From an uncultured Paracoccaceae bacterium (GTDB lineage: Bacteria > Pseudomonadota > Alphaproteobacteria > Rhodobacterales > Rhodobacteraceae), in NCBI GenBank assembly GCA_947495295.1, contig CANLYJ010000003.1:1-64000 (forward strand): a stretch of 64,000 nucleotides of DNA. Reading direction: 5' to 3'. Every line of letters starts with the position of its first letter. Position 1 is the stretch's first letter. Under the pieces are notes generated by a model. That model worked only from the letters and a program-made list of their open reading frames with translations, was not told the DNA's origin and did no database searches. Positions 19,848-29,522 of the stretch are shown here, in pieces. Made by a program: the position numbers and the translations under genes.

Positions 19848-21293
19848 TCAGTTTCTCAATTTAATTGCGACGTTCTTCGTCTGCACGTAGTTCCACAAGG
19901 CCTCGCGCCCCTTTTCACGGCCATAGCCAGATTTACCGTAGCCACCAAAGGGCGTCTCAACCCCGCCTGCGTACCATTCATTCACAAAGACCTGACCCGC
20001 CCGCAGTCGCTGTGCGGCCCGCGTGGCCCGATCCAGCTTGCTGGTAAAGACACCGCCAACCAATCCATAAGGTGTGCCATTGGCTATCTTGATCGCTTCT
20101 TCGTCGGTTGAGAATTTCAGAACCGAGAGTACAGGACCGAACACTTCTTCATTGGCGATGGTCATGTCAGGTGTCACGCCCGTCAGGATGGTTGGTTCAA
20201 GGAATGCTCCGGGGATGTTCATTTTGCGCCCCCCAGTTGCCACAATGGCCCCTTGTGCCTGTGCATCGCTCACCATTTGTGCTGCACGGTCACGCTGGCC
20301 TTCGGAAACCATTGCTCCCATTGTTGGGCCAAACTCCGGTTGGTCGATGCCCGGTTTCACTGCTAGCGACTGCGCCACGCCGACCATGCGATCGAACAGT
20401 TCATCATGCACGCTATCATGAACAATCACGCGGCTCATCGCCGAGCAAACCTCACCTGCGTTGAAATAGATGCCCCACCTTACATCATTCTCAAACGCTT
20501 CAAGGTCAGCATCTTTATGGACGATAGCGGCGGACTTACCCCCAAGTTCCAACACGCAAGGCACGACATTCTGGGCGGCAGCCGTCGCGATGGCGATCCC
20601 TGTTGGCACTGATCCAGTAAAGACAATCTGGTTTACATGAGGATGCGCAGACAAGGCGGCCCCCGCCTGATGGCCCAAACCGCACAGGATGTTCACCGCA
20701 CCTTTGGGAAAGCCCACGGCCTCGGACGCTTGGGCGAACCACGCATTACTAAGCGGCGTCAGCTCCGGTGTCTTGATGACACATGTGTTTCCAGTTGCCA
20801 GTGCCGCAGACAGCGAACGGGCCGTCATTTCGACGGGGTAGTTCCACGGGATGATCTGGGCAGAGACGCCAAAGGGTTCGTAGGTGGTGAAATCAAAGTA
20901 ATCCTTGCCAAGCGGTATCGAACGCCCTTCGACGGTTTCAGCCTGATTGCCATAATATTCGAAATACCGTGCAGCGCCTTCGACTTCGATCCGCGCCTCC
21001 CAAAGCGGCTTGCCTTGTTCCAACGTCAGAACCTTTGCAAGTTCGTCGATGTGATCGAGCAGATAGCGCCCCATGGCTTGCACCATGCGCCCGCGTACGA
21101 CGGGGCGCAGGCCAGACAGCGCACCGGATTGATGCACGCGATGTGCCGCCATCACCGCACGGTCTACATCGCCCTCATTGGCAAGTGCTTGTTCCGCCAG
21201 CTTTTCACCCGTGCCAGGGTTGATGACATCGATCCACCCCGCGCCACCGTCGATCCAAGTGCCGTCAATGTAGTTTTGCCAACAGGTCTTCAT
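19848..21293 (-). CDS. NAD(P)-dependent aldehyde dehydrogenase
   Basis: FTGSVPTG, LELGGKSAAIV, NAGEVCSA catalytic Cys, EEVFGPVLSV. Confidence 0.95.
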   Translation of the reverse strand: MKTCWQNYIDGTWIDGGAGWIDVINPGTGEKLAEQALANEGDVDRAVMAAHRVHQSGALSGLRPVVRGRMVQAMGRYLLDHIDELAKVLTLEQGKPLWEARIEVEGAARYFEYYGNQAETVEGRSIPLGKDYFDFTTYEPFGVSAQIIPWNYPVEMTARSLSAALATGNTCVIKTPELTPLSNAWFAQASEAVGFPKGAVNILCGLGHQAGAALSAHPHVNQIVFTGSVPTGIAIATAAAQNVVPCVLELGGKSAAIVHKDADLEAFENDVRWGIYFNAGEVCSAMSRVIVHDSVHDELFDRMVGVAQSLAVKPGIDQPEFGPTMGAMVSEGQRDRAAQMVSDAQAQGAIVATGGRKMNIPGAFLEPTILTGVTPDMTIANEEVFGPVLSVLKFSTDEEAIKIANGTPYGLVGGVFTSKLDRATRAAQRLRAGQVFVNEWYAGGVETPFGGYGKSGYGREKGREALWNYVQTKNVAIKLRN

Positions 21294-22033
21294 TTGGGTG
21301 TGATCCGATGCTGGAAAAGGTGATCGTAATGTGGCTTCATCCGTCTGTGGACAAGCCGAACGCGTTCTGGGGCATCAGCGACTTCGACATAACGGCGCAC
21401 TTGCGGTTTCAGACCTGTGGATAGTGCGAGATTGGTGTGAAACGATCCGCCGTCCCACCAGCTATGCGCGGACGGATCACCGCCCGGTTGCCACGACATC
21501 GCCTCTGGCACGAACGGGATGCCGACAGCATCGCAGAATGCCGCGACCATTTTGTCCGGGTCTTCAAGCAGATCGTCGCTGTCGATCACAGGCGGTCGTG
21601 TGCCATTCAAAGCCGTCAGCAGATCGAATAACGCGCGTTGTTCTGGAAAACCAACTTCAAGCTCGTCGAAATCGGGCCATTTGTTGTACATGCTTGAGAT
21701 CGTCTTGGCCGGATCGCGGATTAAGAAGGCATGGGTGAAATGCCCCAGAAATTCTGGCGTCCACATGTGGTTGATATAGCGAGGGAAGTCCTTGAGGAAA
21801 ACGGGGCCTTTCGCGGCGCGTGTCTGAATATCTTCCCATACGCTTTGGATGCTCAGGCCTTTGATCGTTTTCTCGCCCTCTTTGAAACGGGGCCAAAGCG
21901 GGTCTGCGCCTTGATACCAAGCCTCTCCAAAGGGTTCGTGCAGGCAGTCGAGATCGCCTCGCTGGCGCATCATCCATTCAAACGCGGTGGAGGTAGAGCG
22001 TGGAATTGCCCAAAGCGCGATGATTTTATGCAT
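21290..22033 (-). CDS. Sulfotransferase-family protein
   Basis: N-terminal PAPS-binding-type loop ALWAIPRSTSTAFEWMM; FLIRDPAKTISSMYNKWPDF. Confidence 0.82.
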   Translation of the reverse strand: MHKIIALWAIPRSTSTAFEWMMRQRGDLDCLHEPFGEAWYQGADPLWPRFKEGEKTIKGLSIQSVWEDIQTRAAKGPVFLKDFPRYINHMWTPEFLGHFTHAFLIRDPAKTISSMYNKWPDFDELEVGFPEQRALFDLLTALNGTRPPVIDSDDLLEDPDKMVAAFCDAVGIPFVPEAMSWQPGGDPSAHSWWDGGSFHTNLALSTGLKPQVRRYVEVADAPERVRLVHRRMKPHYDHLFQHRITPK

Positions 22034-22859
22034 GGAGGCTCTCCAACAACATGCTCTGCGGTGTCGTTGGCGCGATACCGAGATCCTTCATGATCCGCCA
22101 GTAAAGTGCTGTATCATGGCCAATGACCGGTTTGCCCAGGTTTGCCTCCGCCGCGCGGGCCAGATGCAGCGGGCGTTGCGGCAAGCCGTTCGGACCACTG
22201 CGAAAATTGCACATGCCGTTGATCAGATAAGCGTCAGCATTGGGGGCCTGTTCAGCAACGAAAGAAAAGCTGCGATCAAACAGATCGCCATCAAATATCC
22301 AGCGTTTTGCATTCACAGCCTTTTGGTCAGGGAACCAACCCTGGTCGACGAAATTCCCCGCCCACAGCACGTCAAAGCCAGCCTCTCGCAAGAACCCAGT
22401 GGCGCCCTGCCACCAAGCAGGCCAATGATAGGCGGCATTCAACGCGACCTTTTCGACATTCATTGCGCGCAAGGCTTCGACCATCGCATAGCCGGCCATA
22501 TGAAAACGAGTTTCATATTTCTCGGACAGATCGGCGCAATGCTGGCGGATACCATCAACACCCAATCCAACGGCATGAACCCAATTGGACCCGACCTGAC
22601 CGCAGACATCGACGCCATTGCGGGCCATACAATGCACAAAGTCTTCCATCATCCCGAAGTTCTTTTTGCGCTGGTTCAACCCATGCACGTAGTTTGGCAC
22701 ATGCAGCATCCAGCCATGCACGCCGACACTTTCGGGCGACAGGCGCAGGAAATCAGACGGGGCTGCGTCGTAATCAAACGGCGGGCAAGTAAATCCGACT
22801 TGATGTGGGAACAGCTTTTGGTCTGGCGTCCATTTCTCAGGCATTGCGAAATCAGCCAT
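22026..22859 (-). CDS. Asp/Glu racemase-superfamily protein, arylmalonate decarboxylase/maleate isomerase-like
   Basis: Two-domain pattern; QVGSNWVHA, GYAMVEALRAMNVEKVALNAAYHWP, NADAYLINGMCNFRSG, KPVIGHDTALYWRIMKDLGI. Confidence 0.65.
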   Translation of the reverse strand: MADFAMPEKWTPDQKLFPHQVGFTCPPFDYDAAPSDFLRLSPESVGVHGWMLHVPNYVHGLNQRKKNFGMMEDFVHCMARNGVDVCGQVGSNWVHAVGLGVDGIRQHCADLSEKYETRFHMAGYAMVEALRAMNVEKVALNAAYHWPAWWQGATGFLREAGFDVLWAGNFVDQGWFPDQKAVNAKRWIFDGDLFDRSFSFVAEQAPNADAYLINGMCNFRSGPNGLPQRPLHLARAAEANLGKPVIGHDTALYWRIMKDLGIAPTTPQSMLLESLHA

Positions 22860-23964
22860 CAATCGCCTCCTTCATCCATCCTTGCAGATGCATGACGGGA
22901 TGCTCTGAATTAACACCGCCTTTGGGATCAACGACCAACGGGCCGGGTTTGTAGCCGCGCGAACGAAGGCCCCGTTGCACGCTTTCGACCAGATAAATGT
23001 CTTCTTCAACCGTCGTTTCACGGTCTTGCACGGCTAGTTGGCGGACCTTGTCGTCCTCCACACCACCGACAGAATACCACCCACGCCACACCACCACATG
23101 ATCGGCATCAATCGCACGCCAATGATAGGTGTTCAGCACATTGCCCGGATAGACTTGGAACGAGAACATCGGCCAGAGGAACCAGCTGGAGTATTCATAT
23201 TGGTGGGCAAACCCTGAATGGACATCATAGGTCATGTCTTCAAGGCTTTGACACTCGGTTGTATGGCGCAAGCACCTGCCTTGCGGCTGGATGTCATAGG
23301 TTTCTGGTTTGATCACGCCGTTGGCAAAGGTCGGATGGTTGAGCGAACAATGATAACACTCAGAGTAGTTTTCGACCGAGATTTTCCAATTGCACCTCTC
23401 TGGGATGTCGACCCATTCAAGCGGTTTCAACTCAGCCCAGTTTGGCACCCAATCCTCCAACTCAGCGCGTGCTTTCGGGAACCAGTCTTCCATTGGGGCA
23501 GCGTCTGGATCGAGGTTCACAAAGACGAAGCCAACGAACTCTTCTGCGCGCACTTCGGTTAGGCAGATGCCGGATTTATCAAACCCTTCAACAGCAATGA
23601 TGTTTGGCCCTGCACGCAACTCACCCGTCAGCTCGTACGTCCAAGCGTGATAGGGGCAGACCACGACGCGGGTCGTCCCGGTACCACTCACCAACTGGTG
23701 CGCGCGGTGCTGGCAGACGTTGTAGAAAACGCGGATTTTGGCGTCGCGTCCACGGATCGCAAAAAGGCTCTCTCCCGCAATTTCAAACGTGGCGTAGTCG
23801 CCCACTTTTTCAAGCTCTGACGCATGGCACCCAAACTGCCATGTCTGCGCAAGAAGGCCCGCGCGCTCGACCTCAAATACCTGTGGATCGGTGTAGTACC
23901 GCGCGGCCAATGATCTGATTGGATCTTTTTTTCGGCCAACCGCTTCGCTGCCAGAGGCCATCAT
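22852..23964 (-). CDS. Rieske [2Fe-2S] oxygenase alpha subunit (betaine/carnitine oxygenase-like)
   Basis: Rieske CQHRAHQL...CPYHAWTYELTGEL; mononuclear-iron region NYSECYHCSLNHPTF. Confidence 0.92.
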   Translation of the reverse strand: MMASGSEAVGRKKDPIRSLAARYYTDPQVFEVERAGLLAQTWQFGCHASELEKVGDYATFEIAGESLFAIRGRDAKIRVFYNVCQHRAHQLVSGTGTTRVVVCPYHAWTYELTGELRAGPNIIAVEGFDKSGICLTEVRAEEFVGFVFVNLDPDAAPMEDWFPKARAELEDWVPNWAELKPLEWVDIPERCNWKISVENYSECYHCSLNHPTFANGVIKPETYDIQPQGRCLRHTTECQSLEDMTYDVHSGFAHQYEYSSWFLWPMFSFQVYPGNVLNTYHWRAIDADHVVVWRGWYSVGGVEDDKVRQLAVQDRETTVEEDIYLVESVQRGLRSRGYKPGPLVVDPKGGVNSEHPVMHLQGWMKEAIDG

Positions 23965-24848
23965 TTCTCCTCCGCATAGTAAAGGCCAAGTTGGTGGCGG
24001 CGTTTGTGGAAGGTCTCGACACGTTTCGGGATTTCATCGCTGGCCACAGCGATCACGAACGACAAAAGCGTTTCAAGAAGCGCTATGATGCTTACCGACG
24101 AAGAAAAGAACTGAGGGGTTTCAACAGCGACGACGAAGCGATGATCGGCCATGCGAATGATCGGGCTGGCGGGGCTGTCAGACAAGGCCACGATTGTCAT
24201 GCCTTGCTCTTTCGCAATAGCGACGGCTTCCACGACCTCGGATCGATAGGGCTTGCAGGTCACTGCGATCAGAATGTCGTTGTTGTCCGCCCAAGCCAGG
24301 TCATCAACAGGTGTCGAGCCGGGGCGCGGTATCGCGTGAAATTCTGTCATACCGGTCGAGGCCAAGTAGGTGAAATTTCGTGCGACCGAGTTGTTGACCC
24401 CAACACCCAAGGTGAACACTCGCCGCGCGTTCCAAATCGCGTCGGCGGCCGTTTTTAGGTCATCCGTTGAAATGCCAGCGAAGGTATCTTCGATGTTGGA
24501 CATCACATCGCGCACCATGTCGGCATAAAGGCCACCAAGATCGCCAGATTTTGAGATGTCCTGCAACCACCGTGCGCGGTCGGGAAAATCCGCAGCCCCA
24601 CTGCGAATTGCGTCACGGAAAGGCGCGCGGAAATCTTCGTAGCCCTCAAATCCCACCTGCCGCGCCATGCGCACAACAGTGTTGGGTTTTACATTCGCAG
24701 CTTGCGCAATTTCGCGCACAGTTGAAACACCCACATCGCGCGGGTTTTCTAACACGTAAGTTGCGGCCTTGCGGGCCTCTGGCGTCAATTCTGACAGCTC
24801 ACCCGCGAGGCGGTGCAGAATCGTGTTTGATACATCTGTCCCATTCAT
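23961..24848 (-). CDS. MurR/RpiR-family transcriptional regulator (HTH + SIS)
   Basis: STVREIAQAANVKPNTVVRMARQVGFEGYEDFR; SIS region GVGVNNSVARNFTYL. Confidence 0.9.
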   Translation of the reverse strand: MNGTDVSNTILHRLAGELSELTPEARKAATYVLENPRDVGVSTVREIAQAANVKPNTVVRMARQVGFEGYEDFRAPFRDAIRSGAADFPDRARWLQDISKSGDLGGLYADMVRDVMSNIEDTFAGISTDDLKTAADAIWNARRVFTLGVGVNNSVARNFTYLASTGMTEFHAIPRPGSTPVDDLAWADNNDILIAVTCKPYRSEVVEAVAIAKEQGMTIVALSDSPASPIIRMADHRFVVAVETPQFFSSSVSIIALLETLLSFVIAVASDEIPKRVETFHKRRHQLGLYYAEEK

Positions 24849-24916
24849 GATTGACGATGGTACTTTTGTCCGCTTAGCCTGTCGAGAGAAAATGCGACTC
24901 AAAAAGGAACGTTTCT

Positions 24917-27352
24917 TTGGCCACTGATTTCCCGACCACTGCGCGCGTTGTCATTGTTGGCGGTGGCGTCATGGGTGTTGGGCTTGCCTACCATCTTGGC
25001 CACGAAGGCTGGGGCTGTGAAACTGTCCTGTTGGAAAAAGCAGAGCTGACATCAGGCAGCACATGGCATGCGGCAGGGCAGATTACGCATTCGACTAGCA
25101 GCTTTGGTTTGGGCAAATGTGTCGACTATAACATCGGTCTCTATTCCGGAGGACTAGAGACCGAGACCGGCCAACCAGTCACTTGGCACGGCTGCGGTTC
25201 GTTCCGGCTGGCCTATACGACAGATGAGATGGACTGGCTGCGCCATACCCTGTCGGTCGGGCGTTCTTTGGGCTTCAACATCGCATTGGTGGGGCCTGAA
25301 AAAGTGGCTGAACTGCACCCGTTCTACAATCTCGATGGTGTTCTGGGCGGGCTGCACACGCCTGATGACGGTCACGTCGATCCGACCAACGTTACGATGG
25401 CGATGGCAGCTGGAGCGCGCCAAAAAGGTGTTAAAATCATCCGCCAGTGCCGCGCAACCAATATCACGCAATTGCCGTCTGGCGAATGGCAAGTCGAGAC
25501 GGACAAGGGCACGATCACCTGCGAACACGTGGTCAACGCAGGCGGTACTTATGCACGGCAGATGGGGGAATGGTCAGGGCTGCAACTGCCCATGACTTCT
25601 ATGACGCACCATTATTTTGTTACCGAACCTGTGCCAGAATTTGAGGCGCTGGAGACAGAATTGCCAGTGATCCGCGACGACAAGAAGGTGTCCGGTTATA
25701 TCCGTATGGAACAAAAGCGCGGGCTGATCGGGATTTACGAAAAAGAGAACCCGAACTCCGTCTGGCACGATCATTGCCCTTGGGATTATGAAAACTGGCT
25801 GTTTGATGCCGACTATGACCGCGTCATGCCCTATCTTGAGGAAAGCCTGAATCGCATGCCTATTTTTGCGGAACTCGGCATTCAACGCGAAGTCCACGGC
25901 GCGATCAGCCACCCACCTGACGGCAACCCATTGATTGGTCCAGCACCCGGCATGCGCAATTACTGGTGCTGCTGTGGCACGCAGATCGGCATCGGCTGGG
26001 GCCCTGGCCTGACGCGCGAACTGGCGCGGTGGATGGTGCACGGCGCGGCAGATATTTCCATGCGCGACTACGATCCGCGCCGCTTTGGCAGTTATGCCAC
26101 GAAGGACTGGCAGGTGGTGAAGGCCGAAGAAGACTACTGCTTGCGCCACGAAATCCCGTTCCCGCATTTCAACCGCCTCGCAGGGCGACCAATAAAACCT
26201 TCGCCACTGCATGACCTGCTGACCTTCAAAGGGGCGGTGCACGAGGAAGTCTATGGGTTCGAGCGTCCCCGCTTCTTTGCCAAAGGCATCGCGCAGGAGG
26301 ATCACTATTCATTCAACCGCACCCCAGTGGACGACATGGTCGCCGCTGAGGTGAAGGCGGTGCGCAGATCCGTCGGCATCATGGACGTGACCGCATTCAC
26401 CAAGGTCCTCGTTGAAGGGCCGGATGCCTATGCCTTGTTGGATCGTCTTACAGCGAACAGGATGCCGCAAATGGTCGGCTCCATCACGCTGACGCACATG
26501 CTTAATCGCGCGGGTCGGATTGAGTTGGAAACGACAATTATACGCATGGCGGAGGATCAGTTTTATCTGGTCTGTGCTGCATTCTTTGAACAAAGATTGC
26601 TCGACCATCTCGCGCAACACCGGGCGGGTGAGGACGCAAAGATCACTGCGCTATCCTCTGATTGGTCCGCCCTTTCGCTCAATGGTCTAAAGGCACGGGA
26701 TGTTCTCGCCGCTTGCACAGATGCTGACCTGTCAAACGCTGGGTTCCGCTGGCTGTCTGCGCAGAAAATCACTGTGGCAGGCCACGATATCTGGGCCTTC
26801 CGCATGTCTTATGCGGGTGAATTAGGGTGGGAATTCCACATGCCAAATACGGCCTGTCTGGACGTCTACAACGCATTATGGACGGCAGGTGAGGCGCACG
26901 AAATTGCCGACTATGGCTCATTCGCTATGAACGTGATGCGGATGGAAAAGGGTTTTAAGGGTGCGGGAGAGCTGACCAACGAAGTCACACTGGCCGAAGC
27001 GGATGTGTTGCGGTTTGCTCGCACGGACAAAGACTATCTGGGCCGCGACAAGACGTTGAACACCGACCGCAAGTGGGTCTGTGCCTACCTTGAAATCGAA
27101 CCGGACGGCAAAGCGGATGGCCACGGTGGCGAAGCGGTGATGCTGAACGGGAACGTCGTGGGCGCAACGGCATCTGTGGTGTACGGCCCGACGGTGGGTA
27201 AAATCCTCGCTTTCGCCTATATCAAACCCGCCGCCGCCGTTCCCGACACCGCGCTGTCAGTGGTCATACACGGCGAACCCAGAGACGCACGCGTCTTGGG
27301 CGCACCCGCTTATGACCCGGACAGCCTGAAACCTCGAATGGATGCGCCATGA
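24917..27352 (+). CDS. GcvT-family FAD-dependent oxidoreductase (dimethylglycine/sarcosine dehydrogenase-like), TTG start
   Basis: FAD motif VVIVGGGVMGVGLAYHLG; LTSGSTWHAAGQI; C-terminal aminomethyltransferase-like domain; AAGGAAC upstream of the TTG. Confidence 0.92.
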   Translation: MATDFPTTARVVIVGGGVMGVGLAYHLGHEGWGCETVLLEKAELTSGSTWHAAGQITHSTSSFGLGKCVDYNIGLYSGGLETETGQPVTWHGCGSFRLAYTTDEMDWLRHTLSVGRSLGFNIALVGPEKVAELHPFYNLDGVLGGLHTPDDGHVDPTNVTMAMAAGARQKGVKIIRQCRATNITQLPSGEWQVETDKGTITCEHVVNAGGTYARQMGEWSGLQLPMTSMTHHYFVTEPVPEFEALETELPVIRDDKKVSGYIRMEQKRGLIGIYEKENPNSVWHDHCPWDYENWLFDADYDRVMPYLEESLNRMPIFAELGIQREVHGAISHPPDGNPLIGPAPGMRNYWCCCGTQIGIGWGPGLTRELARWMVHGAADISMRDYDPRRFGSYATKDWQVVKAEEDYCLRHEIPFPHFNRLAGRPIKPSPLHDLLTFKGAVHEEVYGFERPRFFAKGIAQEDHYSFNRTPVDDMVAAEVKAVRRSVGIMDVTAFTKVLVEGPDAYALLDRLTANRMPQMVGSITLTHMLNRAGRIELETTIIRMAEDQFYLVCAAFFEQRLLDHLAQHRAGEDAKITALSSDWSALSLNGLKARDVLAACTDADLSNAGFRWLSAQKITVAGHDIWAFRMSYAGELGWEFHMPNTACLDVYNALWTAGEAHEIADYGSFAMNVMRMEKGFKGAGELTNEVTLAEADVLRFARTDKDYLGRDKTLNTDRKWVCAYLEIEPDGKADGHGGEAVMLNGNVVGATASVVYGPTVGKILAFAYIKPAAAVPDTALSVVIHGEPRDARVLGAPAYDPDSLKPRMDAP

Positions 27353-28419
27353 CCCTGCCCAAAACAATGCGCGCGATGGTCACAATGGGGCATGGTGACC
27401 TGGACCAAATGGTGCTGCATGACGACTGGCCGCGGCCCGACCCCGCTGCGGGCGAGGTTTTGATCCTCGTTGGCGCTTGCGGTCTGAACAATACAGACGT
27501 GAACACGCGCTCGGGCTGGTATTCCAAAACCGTAACCGACGCCACATTCGCGGAAGTGGGCGAGGATGACCCCACTTGGGGCGGTGCGCCGATTACATTT
27601 CCGCGCATCCAGGGGGCCGATGTCTGCGGAAAGATCGTCGCAGTTGGCACGGGTGTTGATCCTGCGCGCATTGGTGAGCGGGTCATCACCGATGGCTGGT
27701 TGCGCGATGCCACTGACCCCGACAACATGGACAAGACAGGCTATTTCGGATCGGAGCGTGATGGCGGTTTCGCCGAATTCACCACGACGCCTGCCAACAA
27801 TGCACTGGCGGTCACCTCTGACCTTTCGGATGCAGAACTCGCGACCTTTTCGTGCTCCTATTCGACAGCTGAAGGTATGTTGACCCGCGCGCAAGTTGGG
27901 CCAAACGATACTGTCCTCATACCCGGTGCATCCGGTGGCGTTGGCGGTGCATTGGTGCAGCTGGCCAACCGGCGCGGCGCACGTGTGATCGCAATGGCAT
28001 CGGACGCGAAACACAAAGACGTCGCGGCCCTTGGCCCAGACAAGATTTTGCCCCGCGCGCCCGAAAATCTACGGACGAGATTAGGCGATGAAAAGGTCAC
28101 TGTTGTGGCGGACGTTGTTGGCGGCCCATATTGGCCGACCTTGATCGACATTCTTGAACGCGGTGGCCGTTATACATGCTCTGGCGCGATTGCGGGGCCG
28201 ATGGTCGAACTGGACTTGCGTACCTTCTATCTGCGCGACCTGACCTTTACCGGTTCAACCGTGATCTTGCCCGAGGTCATGCCAAACCTGATCCGCTACA
28301 TCGAACAGGGCGAGATCAAGCCGGCGCTTGCGGAGACATATTCGCTGGATCAACTGCACGAGGCGCAAGCCGCTTTTATCGCAAAAACGCATACAGGTAA
28401 CATTGTAGTAGTCCCATGA
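27349..28419 (+). CDS. Zinc-type/quinone-oxidoreductase-like alcohol dehydrogenase
   Basis: GACGLNNTDVNTR, GADVCGKIVAVG, IPGASGGVGGALVQLA. Confidence 0.9.
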   Translation: MTLPKTMRAMVTMGHGDLDQMVLHDDWPRPDPAAGEVLILVGACGLNNTDVNTRSGWYSKTVTDATFAEVGEDDPTWGGAPITFPRIQGADVCGKIVAVGTGVDPARIGERVITDGWLRDATDPDNMDKTGYFGSERDGGFAEFTTTPANNALAVTSDLSDAELATFSCSYSTAEGMLTRAQVGPNDTVLIPGASGGVGGALVQLANRRGARVIAMASDAKHKDVAALGPDKILPRAPENLRTRLGDEKVTVVADVVGGPYWPTLIDILERGGRYTCSGAIAGPMVELDLRTFYLRDLTFTGSTVILPEVMPNLIRYIEQGEIKPALAETYSLDQLHEAQAAFIAKTHTGNIVVVP

Positions 28420-29522
28420 AGGTCACACGCATCTCTGTCTACCATGTGTATCTTCCGCTTGAGCATCCCTATTGGCTGTCTGGTGGGCGGTTGAAGTTTG
28501 AAATGCTGGACGCGACGCTGGTCAAAATCGACACCGATGCAGGTATCATCGGTTGGGGTGAAGGCACGCCGTGGGGTCACACCTATGTGCCCGCGCACGG
28601 CCCCGGTATCCGTGCTGGCATTGGCACGATGGCGCCTTTTGTCATGGGGCTTGATCCGCGCCGGGTGCTGGACGTGGAACGCGCGATGGACAGTTCGTTG
28701 CCAGGGCATCTTTATGCAAAGAGCCCGATTGATATGGCGTGCTGGGACATTGCAGGGCAAGCAGCGGGCATGCCGATTGCCGATCTCATGGGGGGTGGAT
28801 CACGCACACCGCGCCCCATCGCGTCCTCCGTCGGGGCCAAAACTGTGGAAGAAACCCGCGCTGTGATCGACCGCTACCGCCAACGGGGCTATACCGCGCA
28901 TTCGGTCAAGATCGGCGGTGACGTTGCCCGTGACATCGCAAGAGTGCGTGACGTCGAGGACATCCGACGGGACGGCGAAATCATCCTTTATGATGTGAAC
29001 CGTGGATGGACCCGCCAACAAGCGTTGCGGGTCATGTCCGCGACCCAAGACCTAAGCGTGATGTTCGAACAGCCTTGCGAAACGTTAGACGATATCGCGG
29101 CGATTTCCGGCAAGCACGCGGCCCCAGTGTCGGTGGATGAGGCGTTGGTGAACCTGCAAGATGCCACGTGCATCGCGCGTGATGGATTGGCCGAGATCTT
29201 TGGCATCAAACTCAACCGCGTTGGTGGCTTGACCAAAGCTGCCCGCATGCGAGACGTCGCCTTAGCGCATGGCATCGACATGTTCGTCATGGCGACCGGC
29301 GGCTCGGTGCTTGCTGATACCGAAGCGCTTCATTTGGCCGCCACGATCCCGGATGCAAACTGCCACGCGGTCTGGGCCTGTCAGGATATGCTGACCGTTG
29401 ACATCGCTGGCGGGCGTGGGCCCCGGAACGTGGACGGTCATTTGCACCTGCCCGAAGTTCCGGGTCTTGGGGTGCACCCGGATGAAGATACCCTGGGTGA
29501 TCCCGTGGCGATCTATACATGA
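28416..29522 (+). CDS. Mandelate racemase/muconate lactonizing enzyme family protein (enolase superfamily) 1
   Basis: HSVKIGGD, LYDVNRGW, MFEQPCETLD, VSVDEAL, GIKLNRVGGLTKA. Confidence 0.9.
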   Translation: MKVTRISVYHVYLPLEHPYWLSGGRLKFEMLDATLVKIDTDAGIIGWGEGTPWGHTYVPAHGPGIRAGIGTMAPFVMGLDPRRVLDVERAMDSSLPGHLYAKSPIDMACWDIAGQAAGMPIADLMGGGSRTPRPIASSVGAKTVEETRAVIDRYRQRGYTAHSVKIGGDVARDIARVRDVEDIRRDGEIILYDVNRGWTRQQALRVMSATQDLSVMFEQPCETLDDIAAISGKHAAPVSVDEALVNLQDATCIARDGLAEIFGIKLNRVGGLTKAARMRDVALAHGIDMFVMATGGSVLADTEALHLAATIPDANCHAVWACQDMLTVDIAGGRGPRNVDGHLHLPEVPGLGVHPDEDTLGDPVAIYT

